DNA of 64,000 nucleotides from assembly GCA_019914945.1 (NCBI GenBank), contig CM034102.1, forward strand, positions 981,501 through 1,045,500, in the 5' to 3' direction. The position numbers and the translations under genes were made by a program. The DNA comes from Typha latifolia. Taxonomy: Eukaryota; Streptophyta; Magnoliopsida; Poales; Typhaceae. Below are positions 12,931 to 24,088 of this stretch, piece after piece. Position 1 is the first letter of the stretch, and the number at the start of each line of letters is the position of its first letter. The notes beneath the pieces were generated by a model, which saw only the letters and a program-made list of their open reading frames with translations, made no database searches and was not told the origin of the DNA.

Positions 12931-15771
12931 TCACAAAAGGAAATCCTGGATTACTGGTGCCTGAGGAGTGGCACTTAAAGAAGCATCCACTCTTTGTCTA
13001 TGCTTATGTTTTCCATGATGATGGCTACTCCGTGTAGAGCTCCTTAGACTTTTCTCTTCTTTTTCTTCATTTTTTCTGGTACTTCTATGTCTTTCTTTTC
13101 TACTCTTCCTAGTACTCGAGGCCTCATGCTTTTTATCACCAACAAGTAAGTTTTCTTTCAGCTGAGAAGTCAATGCACTAGTATCTACTTTGTCTCTCAG
13201 TGTTCCTTGATAAGACTTATCTGGATACCTCTTTTCTGAAGATGAGGGCTTGTCTTCTTTGCCCAAAAGAACACCCCTGATAACACCAGATAGCGGATCT
13301 TCTTTTGACTCCTTCACTGTTGTTACAACAGTAGTCATGACACCTTCACCTTCACCTTCGTCCAATTTCACCACTGTTGGTCGTGGCTTCGTGTTCTTTG
13401 TCTTTCTTGGAACCAGTGCTTGCTCAGTGAGCTTGACAAGGTCTTCAATGGCACCATCATGATTTACTGGTAACAAGGGGTCATTGGCGTGTGGGTAATC
13501 ATTTGACTCATTTTCATCTTTCTCCGCTGGAAGATAATACAGTCCATGCCTTTTACGATGTTCAGCGAGAAGAGAAGTTGACCCAACTAATGTTGCAGAT
13601 TCCTCTTTGGACTCCATAGTATGACGGCTGACACGGTAAAATGAAATTGATGCAGGTGGAGTAGTACTATCATCTTCACTCAAGAATTCTGTCAGATCAG
13701 CAAGAGTTTCCTTAAGAATAAGACCCTCAGGTACTGGAACTCTCTTCTGAGCAATCACAGAAACTGGTCCTAGCTCTTCAGAAAATACCATGTCCATAAG
13801 ATTGACAATTTCGCCAACTTTATCCTTTCCTGCAAAACCCTCCTCAGCTTTCCAAGCTCGAATATCTCGTAACATGTGAACAAACCCGAGCACATTGCGT
13901 GCACGCTCCTGAACCTCCACTTCATCACATAATGCAAGCGGGCCAACTGCTGTTTCGATCAAATTGAGCATGTACAATATAGAATCAAGTGTGAAAAGAT
14001 CATTCCTCTCCAATGAACCAGAAAAAGAGGTGGTCGGCATGACAGAAGTAGCAACTCCCTCCTGAATCTCAGCACTAACTTTATCATCTGTTAGTAAGCC
14101 ACCCTTAAGCTCTTCTCCAGTGATTGAGTTGCCAATAGAGGAACCATGAGCTGATGATTCTAACTGCTCAACATATGTCCTGCAACAGAAGGTAAGAACT
14201 TTAAATATGGCTTGGATGTAAACAGCTCTCACATACGTAGGCAGAAGGTTAGTCCTCGGCTGCAGAAGCGCCTCTACCAGCTCCAATGGATTCCTCGAAA
14301 ACTCGACATACTCCCCTGAAGCCCATGCAGCAGCAGACAAAACACTACAAAGAAATTGGTTTCCCAACAAGGCAGGGTCTATCAAAAGATCCCGAGCAAC
14401 ATGGACAAGCTCCGGCCTCGCATCCTTCACCCTCAAGCCGATATCAACTAACTGCTGCTCGATCTCCTCCCCCTTGGCACAATGGATATTCCTTGCCATT
14501 TCCCCCAGCAGACCAACATACCAATCAAAATCCACAACCAGCTCATACACATTCCTCCCGCATGTCGCAAGCACAGTCTCGAGTATCTCGTTGGCGAACT
14601 CGGGGTCCGACTTCGCTGCAAGGCCAACCAAGAGGTCGGAGATCTCGACAATATTTGACTCAGACACCATCTTTATCAGCAGTCTCAGTGCCTCGCTACG
14701 AATGTTGTGGTCGGTATCGGTAAGGTAGCGGACAATGCTAACGCGGTTATCTTCCACAGCCCAGGAGTATTCGGGGCCCAGCATTGCGAGCGCTTGAAGT
14801 CCGAGATACCGGAGATTGGGGTCGTCATCTGAAGACATGAATTCCTTTATCTTCTCAATTGCAAGCCTTACTGCCTCCCCATGGTCACTAAGCCCTAATG
14901 ATACCGTTCGGACGCACTCGAACACCAGCGATTTGGCTGACGACCGGCGCATGAGTTGGCAGATTGGATCAACGATGCGAGCGGCAAGCCGGGGCTCTAG
15001 GGGTGCAAGCCGCGCGAAGATCTTCAGCACCTTGATGAGCACCCAATTACTTTTGGAATCAAGCAAGATCCGATAGAACTCGGGAGCAAGGGGGAGGAAC
15101 GGCCCGGGGTCTGCGGGCGGAGCCGAGAGTTCGCAGAACACGCCGACGGCGGCCGACACGGCGCGAGGATCGGCGAGGCAATCGACGAGCGGCTTGAAGA
15201 GCAACGGGACGGAACTTGGGGAAAGAGAGATCACCCGGGTTGCGGCGGCGATCGCTTTGGATTGGACTTGAGAAGAGCGGGAGATGAGGGGGACGAGATC
15301 CGGCGCGAGGTGTGTCGCGATGTCGGGGGAGGCGGCGAGGGAGATGAAGTAGAGGGGAAGGGAAGGGGCGAAGGGGGAAGTGAAGGTGGTGAGATCCTTG
15401 TGAAGCTGGTGGGTGGTGAGGGGGAGGAGGTCGGTGGTGGAGGGGTGGAAGGAGAGGGAAGCGGCGAGGTAGGCGAGGCGTTTGATGGGGAGGGAGGAGG
15501 AGGGGAGGAGCTCGAGGGCGTGGAACGCAGCCCAGGACATGGAGTGGAAGTGGAGGGAGGAGAGGAAGGTGAGCTTCTGAAGGGCGACGGACTTGGTGGA
15601 GGGATCCGGCGAGCGGATCTCGCGGCGGATGTCGGAGAGGGAGTGGGAGATGAGGGTGGAGGAGGAGGAAGAAGAAGAATAAGTGTGAATGGATTTGATG
15701 AGGTCATCGAGGGAGCGTTGGAAGAGGGAATCGACGAGGGAGGGCGAAGAAGAAGAAGAAGAAGTCGCCAT
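12931..15771 (-). CDS. AP3D: AP-3 complex subunit delta (delta-adaptin)
   Basis: One uninterrupted 946 aa reading frame, as expected for plant delta-adaptin genes, which as far as I know are intronless. It starts in a Ser-rich N-terminus, then SLVDSLFQRSLDDLIKSI and IRREIRSPDPSTKSVALQKL, the first HEAT-like repeats of the adaptin trunk. The trunk extends to about residue 600 (for example DDDPNLRYLGLQALAMLGP near 318). The C-terminal third is a disordered hinge ending in a Lys/Arg/His-rich segment (KSRKERHRSTRKNEEKEEKS, then HHHGKHKHRQR). AP-3 is a heterotetrameric coat that sorts cargo to the vacuole; in Arabidopsis delta loss affects vacuole biogenesis and function. The GC-rich 5' end encodes the Ser-rich tract and creates long shadow frames on the other strand. 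No truncation or frameshift is seen. Confidence 0.94.
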   Translation of the reverse strand: MATSSSSSSPSLVDSLFQRSLDDLIKSIHTYSSSSSSSTLISHSLSDIRREIRSPDPSTKSVALQKLTFLSSLHFHSMSWAAFHALELLPSSSLPIKRLAYLAASLSFHPSTTDLLPLTTHQLHKDLTTFTSPFAPSLPLYFISLAASPDIATHLAPDLVPLISRSSQVQSKAIAAATRVISLSPSSVPLLFKPLVDCLADPRAVSAAVGVFCELSAPPADPGPFLPLAPEFYRILLDSKSNWVLIKVLKIFARLAPLEPRLAARIVDPICQLMRRSSAKSLVFECVRTVSLGLSDHGEAVRLAIEKIKEFMSSDDDPNLRYLGLQALAMLGPEYSWAVEDNRVSIVRYLTDTDHNIRSEALRLLIKMVSESNIVEISDLLVGLAAKSDPEFANEILETVLATCGRNVYELVVDFDWYVGLLGEMARNIHCAKGEEIEQQLVDIGLRVKDARPELVHVARDLLIDPALLGNQFLCSVLSAAAWASGEYVEFSRNPLELVEALLQPRTNLLPTYVRAVYIQAIFKVLTFCCRTYVEQLESSAHGSSIGNSITGEELKGGLLTDDKVSAEIQEGVATSVMPTTSFSGSLERNDLFTLDSILYMLNLIETAVGPLALCDEVEVQERARNVLGFVHMLRDIRAWKAEEGFAGKDKVGEIVNLMDMVFSEELGPVSVIAQKRVPVPEGLILKETLADLTEFLSEDDSTTPPASISFYRVSRHTMESKEESATLVGSTSLLAEHRKRHGLYYLPAEKDENESNDYPHANDPLLPVNHDGAIEDLVKLTEQALVPRKTKNTKPRPTVVKLDEGEGEGVMTTVVTTVKESKEDPLSGVIRGVLLGKEDKPSSSEKRYPDKSYQGTLRDKVDTSALTSQLKENLLVGDKKHEASSTRKSRKERHRSTRKNEEKEEKSLRSSTRSSHHHGKHKHRQRVDASLSATPQAPVIQDFLL

Positions 15772-16662
15772 GGGAGGAGAAGAGGAAGAGGAAGAGGAAG
15801 AGGAACAGAGGAGGGGGGGATTCGATCTTATTGCGTATTAAGTGAAGAGAAGAATAACCCGAGCGGCCGAGCCTGTTACTTAGTAGTTGGGCTTAAAATA
15901 ATTGGGCTCAGACTAGAGGCTAATCCTGCTGGTTTTATCGAAGTATCTCTCTGGACAGCTTGGGTTATTTTGGTATTAGTTCTGTAACAAGATAAGTTGG
16001 TTATTAGTTACTGCTAGCTTGCCCAATTTTATTTATTTCTAGAGTATAAGTTCATAGACAAATTATATACTAGATAAAAAAGAGTAGTATTTCACGATAT
16101 ATATAGGCATTGAATCAAACTCATAACTTCTGTATAGGCCTTAGAAATGTTTAAAATCTGATTGGAGTATTAATTAACTGGTTTAAGTTGGTTCTTATCC
16201 TATAAAAAGTAGAAAGAAAAGTACTTATTGCTTGTCTTAGTCAAATGTTAACTTAATCTTTGAAATCATACAAGAGGCAGCTACGCGATTCCACGTATAG
16301 ATTTAACACAGTTTGATTTACCAGTGCACTATTAAACCTTTTCCAGCTAAACACAGACAGCGATTTAAAAACCAACCAATTTTTTGGTTCCCCAGTCCCC
16401 ACTGCAACCAAAACACTAAACCCTAAAGTTGTTTATGATTATGAGATGCAATATATATAGGAAATGAAAACATAAATTCCAATTAAAGTTCTACTTTAAT
16501 TGCTTCTGTACACTAAGGAACGAAAACTTAAAACCAAAAGATAATAATACCACACTACCCTACCATACACCTTACTGCCTGCCTGCCTGCCTATGGATTA
16601 ATGAAGATAATTAACTAGAGGGAGAGATCCCATCACCGCCGGTGAGTTTAATAGTCCGAGCC
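15772..16662. other. Promoter region of AP-3 delta
   Basis: Between two minus-strand genes. A GAA/GAG-rich stretch abuts the AP-3 delta start codon and is its likely leader. A telo-box (AAACCCTAAA, 16418-16427) lies about 650 bp upstream of the ATG. The end near 16662 is probably the 3' UTR of the DUF1639 gene. No gene seen. Confidence 0.5.
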
Positions 16663-17429
16663 TTACTCATCCTGTACCTTGTACGAGTCCGCCGTGATCT
16701 CAGATAGCCAAGTCCCGGGGAAGAGCGACTGCCCCAAAAACAAGTAAATAAAAAATCTTCACGTTTATTTATTAAGACTTTTGACTTTTATGTAAATAGT
16801 GAAATTTATAAGGATTTAAATGAGAAAATGATATATTAAGGAGATAGGGGTAGATTAGAGAATTAACTTACATCGAGCTCATGTTGTACGATCTTGGGCC
16901 GCTTCTTGGGACGGCGGCGAGGCCGGGAACCGGTGACCGCGTAGATGTCTTCCTCGATCTCCTCCGCCGATAGCGAGATCGAGAACTTCACCCTCTCGCT
17001 CTTCTCCTCTCCCTCCGATCGCCGCCTCCCCGTCCTCCTCGGCTCCTCTTCCGCCGTCGCGGCCGCCGCCAAACTAGGGTTCGGCTTCTTCCTCCCAATC
17101 CCTCCACTCCTCGTCCTCATGCTCCACGGTATCTCCGCCTCCGGTTCCGGCTCCGGCGCCGGCACGAGCTCCATCCGGTCCGCCGCCTCGCGTAGATGCC
17201 CCATCAGCTTAGCTCGGAGCTCCTCGAGCCCGCCGTCCTCGTCTCCACCGCTTCGGGGGAGGGCTTTCAGCCTCCGATCGGCTGCGGCATCCCCGGCTGC
17301 GTCGCCTTGGCAGTCGGCGCCGGCGGAGGAGGTCACCCTCCGGTTCCCACACGGCTTCAGGATCGGGGAGGAGAGGCCGAGGTGGGGGGTAGTCGGCGGT
17401 TTCCCACGCAAGTCCGCTGCCGCCGCCAT
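16663..17429 (-). CDS. DUF1639 family protein
   Basis: Two exons (17429-16872 and 16728-16663) join in phase to 207 aa. The signature is at the C-terminus: FSISLSAEEIEEDIYAVTGS, then RRPKKRPKIVQHELD, with exon 2 adding SLFPGTWLSEITADSYKVQD. PWSMRTRSG in the middle is the second conserved block. This matches the plant DUF1639 family, whose biochemical role is not known. The basic RRRPKKRPK cluster could be a nuclear signal (inference). The N-terminal half is Ala/Gly/Pro-rich and GC-rich. The donor GAT|gtaagt and the acceptor before TCG were chosen because they restore the conserved LD-SLFPG junction. The gene lies downstream of nothing on the same strand and upstream of AP-3 delta, with no evident functional link. 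Confidence 0.88.
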
Positions 17430-20372
17430 GGTAGAGAGAGATAGAAGAAGAAGAAGATCACGTCGCCGCGGGCAATGACCAGATCCTTCCTTCTCCTTTA
17501 TGGGGTTAGTTGCTTGGTTGAGGGAAGAGAGAGAGAAGTCTAATTAGTAATAACGCCTCGCACTGTGGAGGGCATCTCAGGAATTTCACAGCAATGCAAC
17601 ATAAGCGTCGGAGGTTGTCTTACGGCGACCGGATAGAATACTCGAAAGAAGTCACTGTTGCTCTTCGAGAATATTAAGAGCTTTTAGTCGGAAAAAATTA
17701 CTATTTCTTATTGGCGGTCATTTACGGGTCCATTTCGAAAGTCCTCTTCGATGGTGACGTGACGTAGCTCGTGGGTCGACACGTAAGCGATTCTAGTGGG
17801 CATAGACGTGGATAAGGAATTAGCATTGAGTAAATGAGAATATTATTAATATTTAAAAGGTTTTCTATGAGGTAGGTGTGAGTACGTTAAATATATAATA
17901 TTATCTTGATAGTATTTCCAAGTAGATTATTTGATACCCTAAGATTTTTCCATTAAGAAAGCAAAGAAAAAAAATATATATAAAGAGATGTATTTATTTG
18001 GTACTATACATCACATAATAAAGTGTGCAACTATCCACCCATCATAAAAATATCAAAATTAAATAATTTATTAACTCAAAAACATAAACTCCTAAATAAC
18101 AAACTAATTATATATATCATTATATTTTTAATGTGTTATCTAATGAAGAGAGATAAAAGGAGATACACTGCTGCTGAGGGGAAGAAAGTCCAACCCAACC
18201 AGCAACTATTAACTATTTGATTGATTGATGTTTGCTTAACATTTGAGAAAGAAAGAAAGTTACTGTACAAGAGTCTAAAAAAGATGGGAGATTTTCGTAT
18301 TAATCAATTGCTATGCGAAATCTTTAGGATGAATTGAAAAAGAATCCACGTCTAGAAAAGAGCCAAGAGTTCGCATCTCACATAAATTAGTTTTCTGAGT
18401 TTGAATTGATTTAAATATGACACTATTAAATGTTTTATTCTCTTAAAACAAATTGTTTATCACCAGATGAATCGACATTCGAAGGCTGTATCACTGCTGC
18501 TCTTAGGCCTCCTTTACATTAAAAATAAAATCAATTCTATAATAAATATATTTTTTATTATTTTTAAAATGGAATTGTATTTTAAGAATAATTATTCTTG
18601 TATTCTAGATTAAGAGTGTAATAATTATCTTTGATGTGATATAAAGTAAAAAAATATATATGAAAAAATGTCTTATTTAATCGTGAATATTTTTTATTTG
18701 ATATAAAATACGTTGATGAAATAAATATCAAGAAGTAACTATTAATTGAATTAATGCGTGGTATAAGATATAATTTTGATAAATAGTACTCGTATTTTAA
18801 AAAATATCACTTGTTATGGATATGGGAGTTTAATTTTCAAGTTGCGAAGTTAAATCATTCACTTTATAAGCGATGTATCTGTTTTTGAATTGCGATAAAA
18901 TAAAAATAAATAAAATACAGAATTTCACATAAAAAAGTATGATTCTCTGTTGATTGGAACAAAAGTTACAAGACATATCAATAACAAAAAATTTAAAGGG
19001 GCAGAATAATTATCTAAGTGGCACTTCAATTGCGAAGCTAACTCAATGCCTCTCGATTGTTAGCTATGATTTTAAAATAAAAAATTATATTTTAGAACGA
19101 CGAAAAAATAATTCCTAAGCGAATTGGGGCTTATAAAATAGGAAACAAAAGGTTCTAATCCAGATGGATTTGTAGATTAAACTTAGGCCCAAACGAGATA
19201 TCTTAACAGCGATCCAATTGGGCCCTCTCCAGATTGGTGGTAGCAATAGCATTTATATCCTTTATAACCTCGAAAACGTGCAACACTGTGATTCCAAAAC
19301 TACCCCAAGAATTTTAGAATTTTTACAGAGGTAACAAGGGTTTTTCTGTCATTCCGCTTAACACTATTAATTCATTAAACCGTTCGAGTGTACCAGGAGA
19401 GGTGAGAGGCCTCAATAGTTGAATCCCATCTCCGTCCGCAATCTCACGGAAGCTCGATTCCAATCGGTGCGCATCGATGCATCTTTCTGCCTCTACTTCT
19501 TGTTTTCATTCACGAATTAATCTGTAACGATAAATCTTTTGGTGGATATCTATAGATTAGGATCGGATTCGTCTACATTTTGATACTCTGTTGTATAAAT
19601 GTCGATAGACAGAAGATTTGCTCAAGCAATTTTGTAATCGAAGGGTTTCTTTGTTCGTCTTCTTGGAAATTTCTTATTGTTGTTACTCTGGATATGATTT
19701 TTATGGATCCGCGCGGTGAACGTTTGCGGGTATCTAATCTAAATCCGTTCTTATTTTTCCCTCTTTACTTTGGAAATAGAGTACATTATGAAAAGTCCTG
19801 GGATCTTGATCAGTATATCTATTGAAAAGGACAATAGTTGTTGTTGCCGCTGTCGGTTGATCGATTTCTTTTAGATCAGCGGATATCTCGAACTCTTCTT
19901 TAAAAAATAATAATAATTCCAGAGTTTTGATGGTTGAAAAGAAGATTCACTTTTTTCTTCCTCGAAAGGCATACTTAGGGGACACTCGTTTCTATAGTTC
20001 TTCATTTCTCTTGCGAAAATCTAGCACATAGAATTCTCTTGGCTAATCGATGCGTCCAAATAACAGAGAAAAAGTTGGTCAAACGATTCAATCCTCCCTT
20101 ATAGCTTATTCATAGAATGTTAAATCACTTCTCCCTTCATATCATATTGACACCCTATCATAATTAATACAGTATTTTGTGCTCGTATGAAGGAACACAT
20201 GTCAGTATAGCGATTGTTAGGGTAAACCTCTTTCTTTTTCAACATCAGAATTAAAATATCAAATTGAAAATATCTAGTTATAAGCAGTGTTAGTTTGCCG
20301 AATTTGGTTTACCTAATGTTTCGCTTTCCTCCATTTTTATGGAAAATGCATGGATGACTCTAGCAGCAAGGG
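17430..20372. other. Divergent promoter region with the V-ATPase G leader
   Basis: Between the diverging DUF1639 and V-ATPase G genes. Nothing coding is seen in the AT-rich middle (about 17850-19000), which has a dispersed-repeat copy near 18520-18710. From about 19380 to 19467 the sequence reads as a 5' UTR exon ending at a possible donor (ccaatcg|gtgcgc). The roughly 0.9 kb to the ATG at 20373 would be a leader intron, a common layout for plant housekeeping genes. This is inferred from sequence only. Confidence 0.45.
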
Positions 20373-21736
20373 ATGGATTCTGGCAGGCGTCAAGGCGGAA
20401 TCCAACAATTATTGGCTGCAGAACAAGATGCTCAACATATTGTCGGCGCAGCTAGAAATGGTAAAATTCTCTAGATCTTTATTACCTTTATGCACTTGCA
20501 AGCAGCTTACTGCGGGAAAGTAGATTTCCCAGATAAGTATACTCTAAAATGGTTTTTGTAATAGTGGGACTATATCAGGATCTTTTTATGCTCTTACGTT
20601 GTCGTCTATCTTTTCTTTATTAATGATGAAGAGTAGTCATAATGTTGGTAAACTTTTTTCATGAAGTTTTATGTTTCTGCATATAGGACCATTAGTTTGG
20701 GGACCTTTGTTGGTAGGGTTTTTATGACAGTTCGGTGCTCCTTGATTTATCAGTAGATATGCATATAAGTCAAATATATTAATCAGATCATTTGGGGCAT
20801 GCTTTTGGTGTAAAAGAATCTTCCCATATCCCTGTCAGATTGATGCCCTGTAGCTATAGAATATCAGAGTATGCTTTATTGATGTCTGTATGATATGCGG
20901 TACACTACCTGATAATATCAAAAGAAGTTATTGCATGTAGCACAGGAACTAAAAATTTTCCATGCAATGTTCAGTAATGGCAGACATGAAGAAGTGAAGC
21001 ACATATTTCTGTGCCCTCTTTGGTGACGCTATTGCCTGGGCCTACCCTGCAATCCCACATATCTCCTCAGTGAAGTCAAAGAAGGCCTTTCATGCTAATT
21101 TGTTCACTGCATTTATAGCTGCTATATATGAAGTTTGATGTGACATAACAACTGTTCTCTTGTAAGTTCAGTTCCGAAGTAGCACAGGATTTTAACGATT
21201 CTTTTGTGTGACAGAAATAAGATAGAACACATAGGATAACAGTCATATTTTCGATATCATTTCCAAGTATCTTCTTTGCTAAAATACAATCAATATATAA
21301 GAAAGCAATTGTGAATACATTTTTTGTCATTTAAAGCAGGATAAATTGTTGATCTCCAAACTTGGTGTGATGAAGGAACTAAAAGAAATAGGACCTTCTC
21401 TTTTGTAACAGCTAAAATAGCCAGGTTAAAGAAGGCTAAAGAAGAGGCTGATAAGGAGATAGCTGAATACCGTGCCCACATGGAAGCCAAATTCCAGAGG
21501 AAGGTTGCAGAGGTAAGCAATCCACCTTCTGATCTTTCTCTTATGTATTTGCAAGAATTTGGGCTTTACCGTGCTCCTTTTGCTGCTATCAGAGTAGCGG
21601 CGACTCCGGTGCAAATGTTAAGCGTCTTGAGGAAGAAACTGAGGCAAAGATCCAGCAGTTGAAATTACAAGCAGCAAATATTTCCCATGATGTAGTTCAC
21701 ATGCTTCTGAGGCATGTGACGTCAGTAAAGAATTAG
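20373..21736 (+). CDS. VHA-G: V-type proton ATPase subunit G
   Basis: Exons 20373-20460, 21412-21512 and 21593-21736 join in phase to 110 aa, the normal length for plant subunit G. The protein begins [20 protein letters not shown] and continues with a charged coiled coil ([20 protein letters not shown], then [15 protein letters not shown]) and ends [17 protein letters not shown]. Subunit G pairs with subunit E in the peripheral stalk of the vacuolar H+-ATPase, holding the V1 head against the membrane part so that ATP hydrolysis drives proton pumping into vacuole and endomembranes. The first coding exon is short and ends within the conserved N-terminal helix. An upstream leader exon near 19380-19467 is likely. 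Nothing is truncated. Confidence 0.95.
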
Positions 21737-23212
21737 ATTGAACATTTTTATTGTCGAAATTGTTGATCCCAAAAACTGCTGCGAAATCATTCTTCTATTT
21801 TTTTGTTTTTGTTGGTTTGGAACATGATTGAAGAATGCCTCCATGCCTATTGCATAGACATGAGTCAATCTTAGAATAACCTTGCAGATGTTGATGTAAA
21901 GGTGGCTGTGCTTTCGCCACCATCTTGTTGTAAGCTCTACTTGAGTTTTGTATGAGTATCCAAACAATGCAATGCAAGCAGATTTAATGTTGACATCTTT
22001 GTTCTCCTAGCAAGTTAGTTGACATTGTTAATGAGGACTAGGTAGAAAGTCAAGTAAGAAGTTGGCATCTGAATCACCGTTTTAGCCACTGATGCAGCTT
22101 GCATAATATTTGATGTGTTTAATTCCGTTACCAGTTTCAAATATGGAATATATCTTGGAAGTCAGGTGCTGATTTTGAATATTTGGTCCTGAGGTATGTG
22201 CTGATGAGCTTCTTGAATGCTAAATAGTTACTAGATAACAAAAAGGAAGTAAAACAATTGTGGCTGACTAAGTGCTGGGTTTCAATATTTAGATATCCTG
22301 ATAGTGTTTTATCTCCTGCAAGGGTTAGATATAACATCTAGAATTACTGTTCATATTTCAGAAGCTGTGGCTCTCTGGAATCCTCTCAAAGTAGTCAACC
22401 AAAATGAAGATACCAATTGGTCTAAGAAATGTAACTTTTTCTTCTTCCTTTCTTCATTCTATAAAGCTTTGTTGACCCAACTTTAGGAACATAAAATAAT
22501 GAAAGAGAACCAGAATTCTAACTGGTTGTCCATTTGCCGGCCTAAGTCCTCTCTTTGTGATTAATAACTATCAATTGACCAAATAAAAAATTTCTCCACC
22601 TGAGGATGCTTTTGAATTTAAAAATAAAAAAAAAAAATCGTGATGCACATTTTGGTCATTTCCAGATAAATGATATTGGGTTGCATGTCACCAACCAAAC
22701 TTTTGCACATTGACATCTCCTTTCCAATTATCTCAACAAAAAAAAAAAAAAGAAAAGAAGAAGAAAGACATCTCCTTTCCAATATCAGAAGAATATAGAA
22801 AGTCTTATGAACATAAAAGATTTGCAAATATACGACGACAAGATAGGAGTTAGCTTTGCGAATATCAACCTTAAAATTATTTTATTTTATTTTTTTCGAA
22901 AAACTCCATCTATTTTTTTTATATTATGCTGTCGTACAAACTACCTACGTGTAGTGTGTTGTGCACCACACGTTCATCTGCTCCTTGACTCAGCAACCAC
23001 ATGGTTATCACGTGCGCTGCTGACTCATCGACCCCATCCACAAAAGCGGGAAACCTTTTCCACTTGGTCACCATTACTTTCCAGCCACGTGTCCCACCAC
23101 CTAACCCTTTGGCCTTTTTAACGACCACGCCGTCTTCGACTTCCTCCTCTCGTTTCTTTCTTTCTTTCATTGTAGGTTTTTAGGTTTAGGGGTTTCTATT
23201 TCCCTCCCTCCC
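21737..23212. other. Intergenic region
   Basis: The left part is the probable 3' UTR of V-ATPase G. There are poly-A runs at about 22624-22636 and 22738-22751. A nearby 17 bp segment (gacatctcctttccaat) occurs twice, at about 22712-22728 and 22767-22783, flanking the second poly-A run like a small target-site duplication. The stretch 22950-23212 is the likely promoter of the next gene. No coding region seen. Confidence 0.45.
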
Positions 23213-24088
23213 ATGGAGATCTCACTCCTTCTCAACCGATTCCATAGCCCTAGTCTCGTCTCTCGCCTCTTCTTCGAGCTCGATGGCCTCTGGACCTCCG
23301 TCGCCCTCTCCCTCGCTGCCTTCGCCGCCGTCGCCGGCCTCCTCCGCCGTGTTGCCCTCGTCATCCTCCGCTCCCGCACGGGTATCTCTGTAATTCCTCT
23401 TCCCCTCTCCTACTCATCCGACGATGATGAATCCTGCTCCGCCTCCTCATTCTCCTCCGACGAGGAGGAAGAGGAAGCCGGGGAGAGTGATGCCGAGGAC
23501 GACGAGATCGATTCCACTGGTGATAACGTGGAAAGGCAGGAGCAGGATTGTAATCCCGGAGGCGGCGGCGGCGCCTCGTGGTCGGATTTGGGGTGGGGCG
23601 GCGCCGTTGTGAGGACGTGGGAAGGGCTCGGGCTAGGGTTTGATCTGCCAGCCGGAGGACTCGTCTCGCTCCTCGATCTAAACAGCGGCGAGGCCCTCCG
23701 CTCCTTCCTCCTCTCCGGCTCTAGCCAGATCCCGGCTTCCAGCCTCGCCTCGCCAGCGGTGGTTCTGACGGCGGCGCCGGAGACGGTGAAAGTGTGGGAC
23801 GCAAGGGCCGGAGGCGAAGGCCCAGCGGCGGAGTGGCAGCTGTTCCGGCGGCGCAGGGTGGCGGCTGTCGGCGGGTGCGGCGAAGACGGCAGGGTGTACA
23901 TCGGCGACGACGCCGGGGGCGTGATGTTGGCTGATCTCAGGGGAGGCCGGTCGGCGTTGGCGGGGACATGGAATTCCGCCTTCTCGCCCAGCGGGGGCTG
24001 CGGCGGAAGCGATCGGAGTGGGTCGGTGGTGGCGGCGTGGTGCCGGAACGCGGCGAGGTATTTTCCAGTTTTGCCCTCCCCGAAATGA
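23213..24088 (+). CDS. Uncharacterised membrane-anchored plant protein with a WD40-like segment
   Basis: Intronless, 291 aa, strongly GC-rich. An N-terminal amphipathic stretch (MEISLLLNRFHSPSLVSRLF) is followed by a membrane-helix-like segment (VALSLAAFAAVAGLLRRVAL, about 36-55). Next comes a very acidic, Ser-rich linker (DDDESCS to about 105), then a Gly-rich beta-type region. Within it, LTAAPETVKVWDARAGG and CGEDGRVYIGDDAGGVMLAD look like WD40 blade strands. There are too few blades for a full propeller. From memory it resembles plant proteins labelled transducin/WD40-like; I would not assign a function. An organelle or ER membrane anchor with a soluble acidic domain is the most one can infer. 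The start is a clear ATG after a pyrimidine-rich leader. Confidence 0.72.
   Translation: MEISLLLNRFHSPSLVSRLFFELDGLWTSVALSLAAFAAVAGLLRRVALVILRSRTGISVIPLPLSYSSDDDESCSASSFSSDEEEEEAGESDAEDDEIDSTGDNVERQEQDCNPGGGGGASWSDLGWGGAVVRTWEGLGLGFDLPAGGLVSLLDLNSGEALRSFLLSGSSQIPASSLASPAVVLTAAPETVKVWDARAGGEGPAAEWQLFRRRRVAAVGGCGEDGRVYIGDDAGGVMLADLRGGRSALAGTWNSAFSPSGGCGGSDRSGSVVAAWCRNAARYFPVLPSPK

Noticed and set aside
15262..15987. Plus-strand 241-codon Gly/Glu-rich frame
   Set aside because: Shadow of the Ser/Pro/Leu-rich N-terminus of AP-3 delta; pure compositional effect.
16945..17478. Plus-strand 177-codon Ser/Arg-rich frame
   Set aside because: Antisense shadow of the DUF1639 gene, which has conserved motifs and a clean intron.
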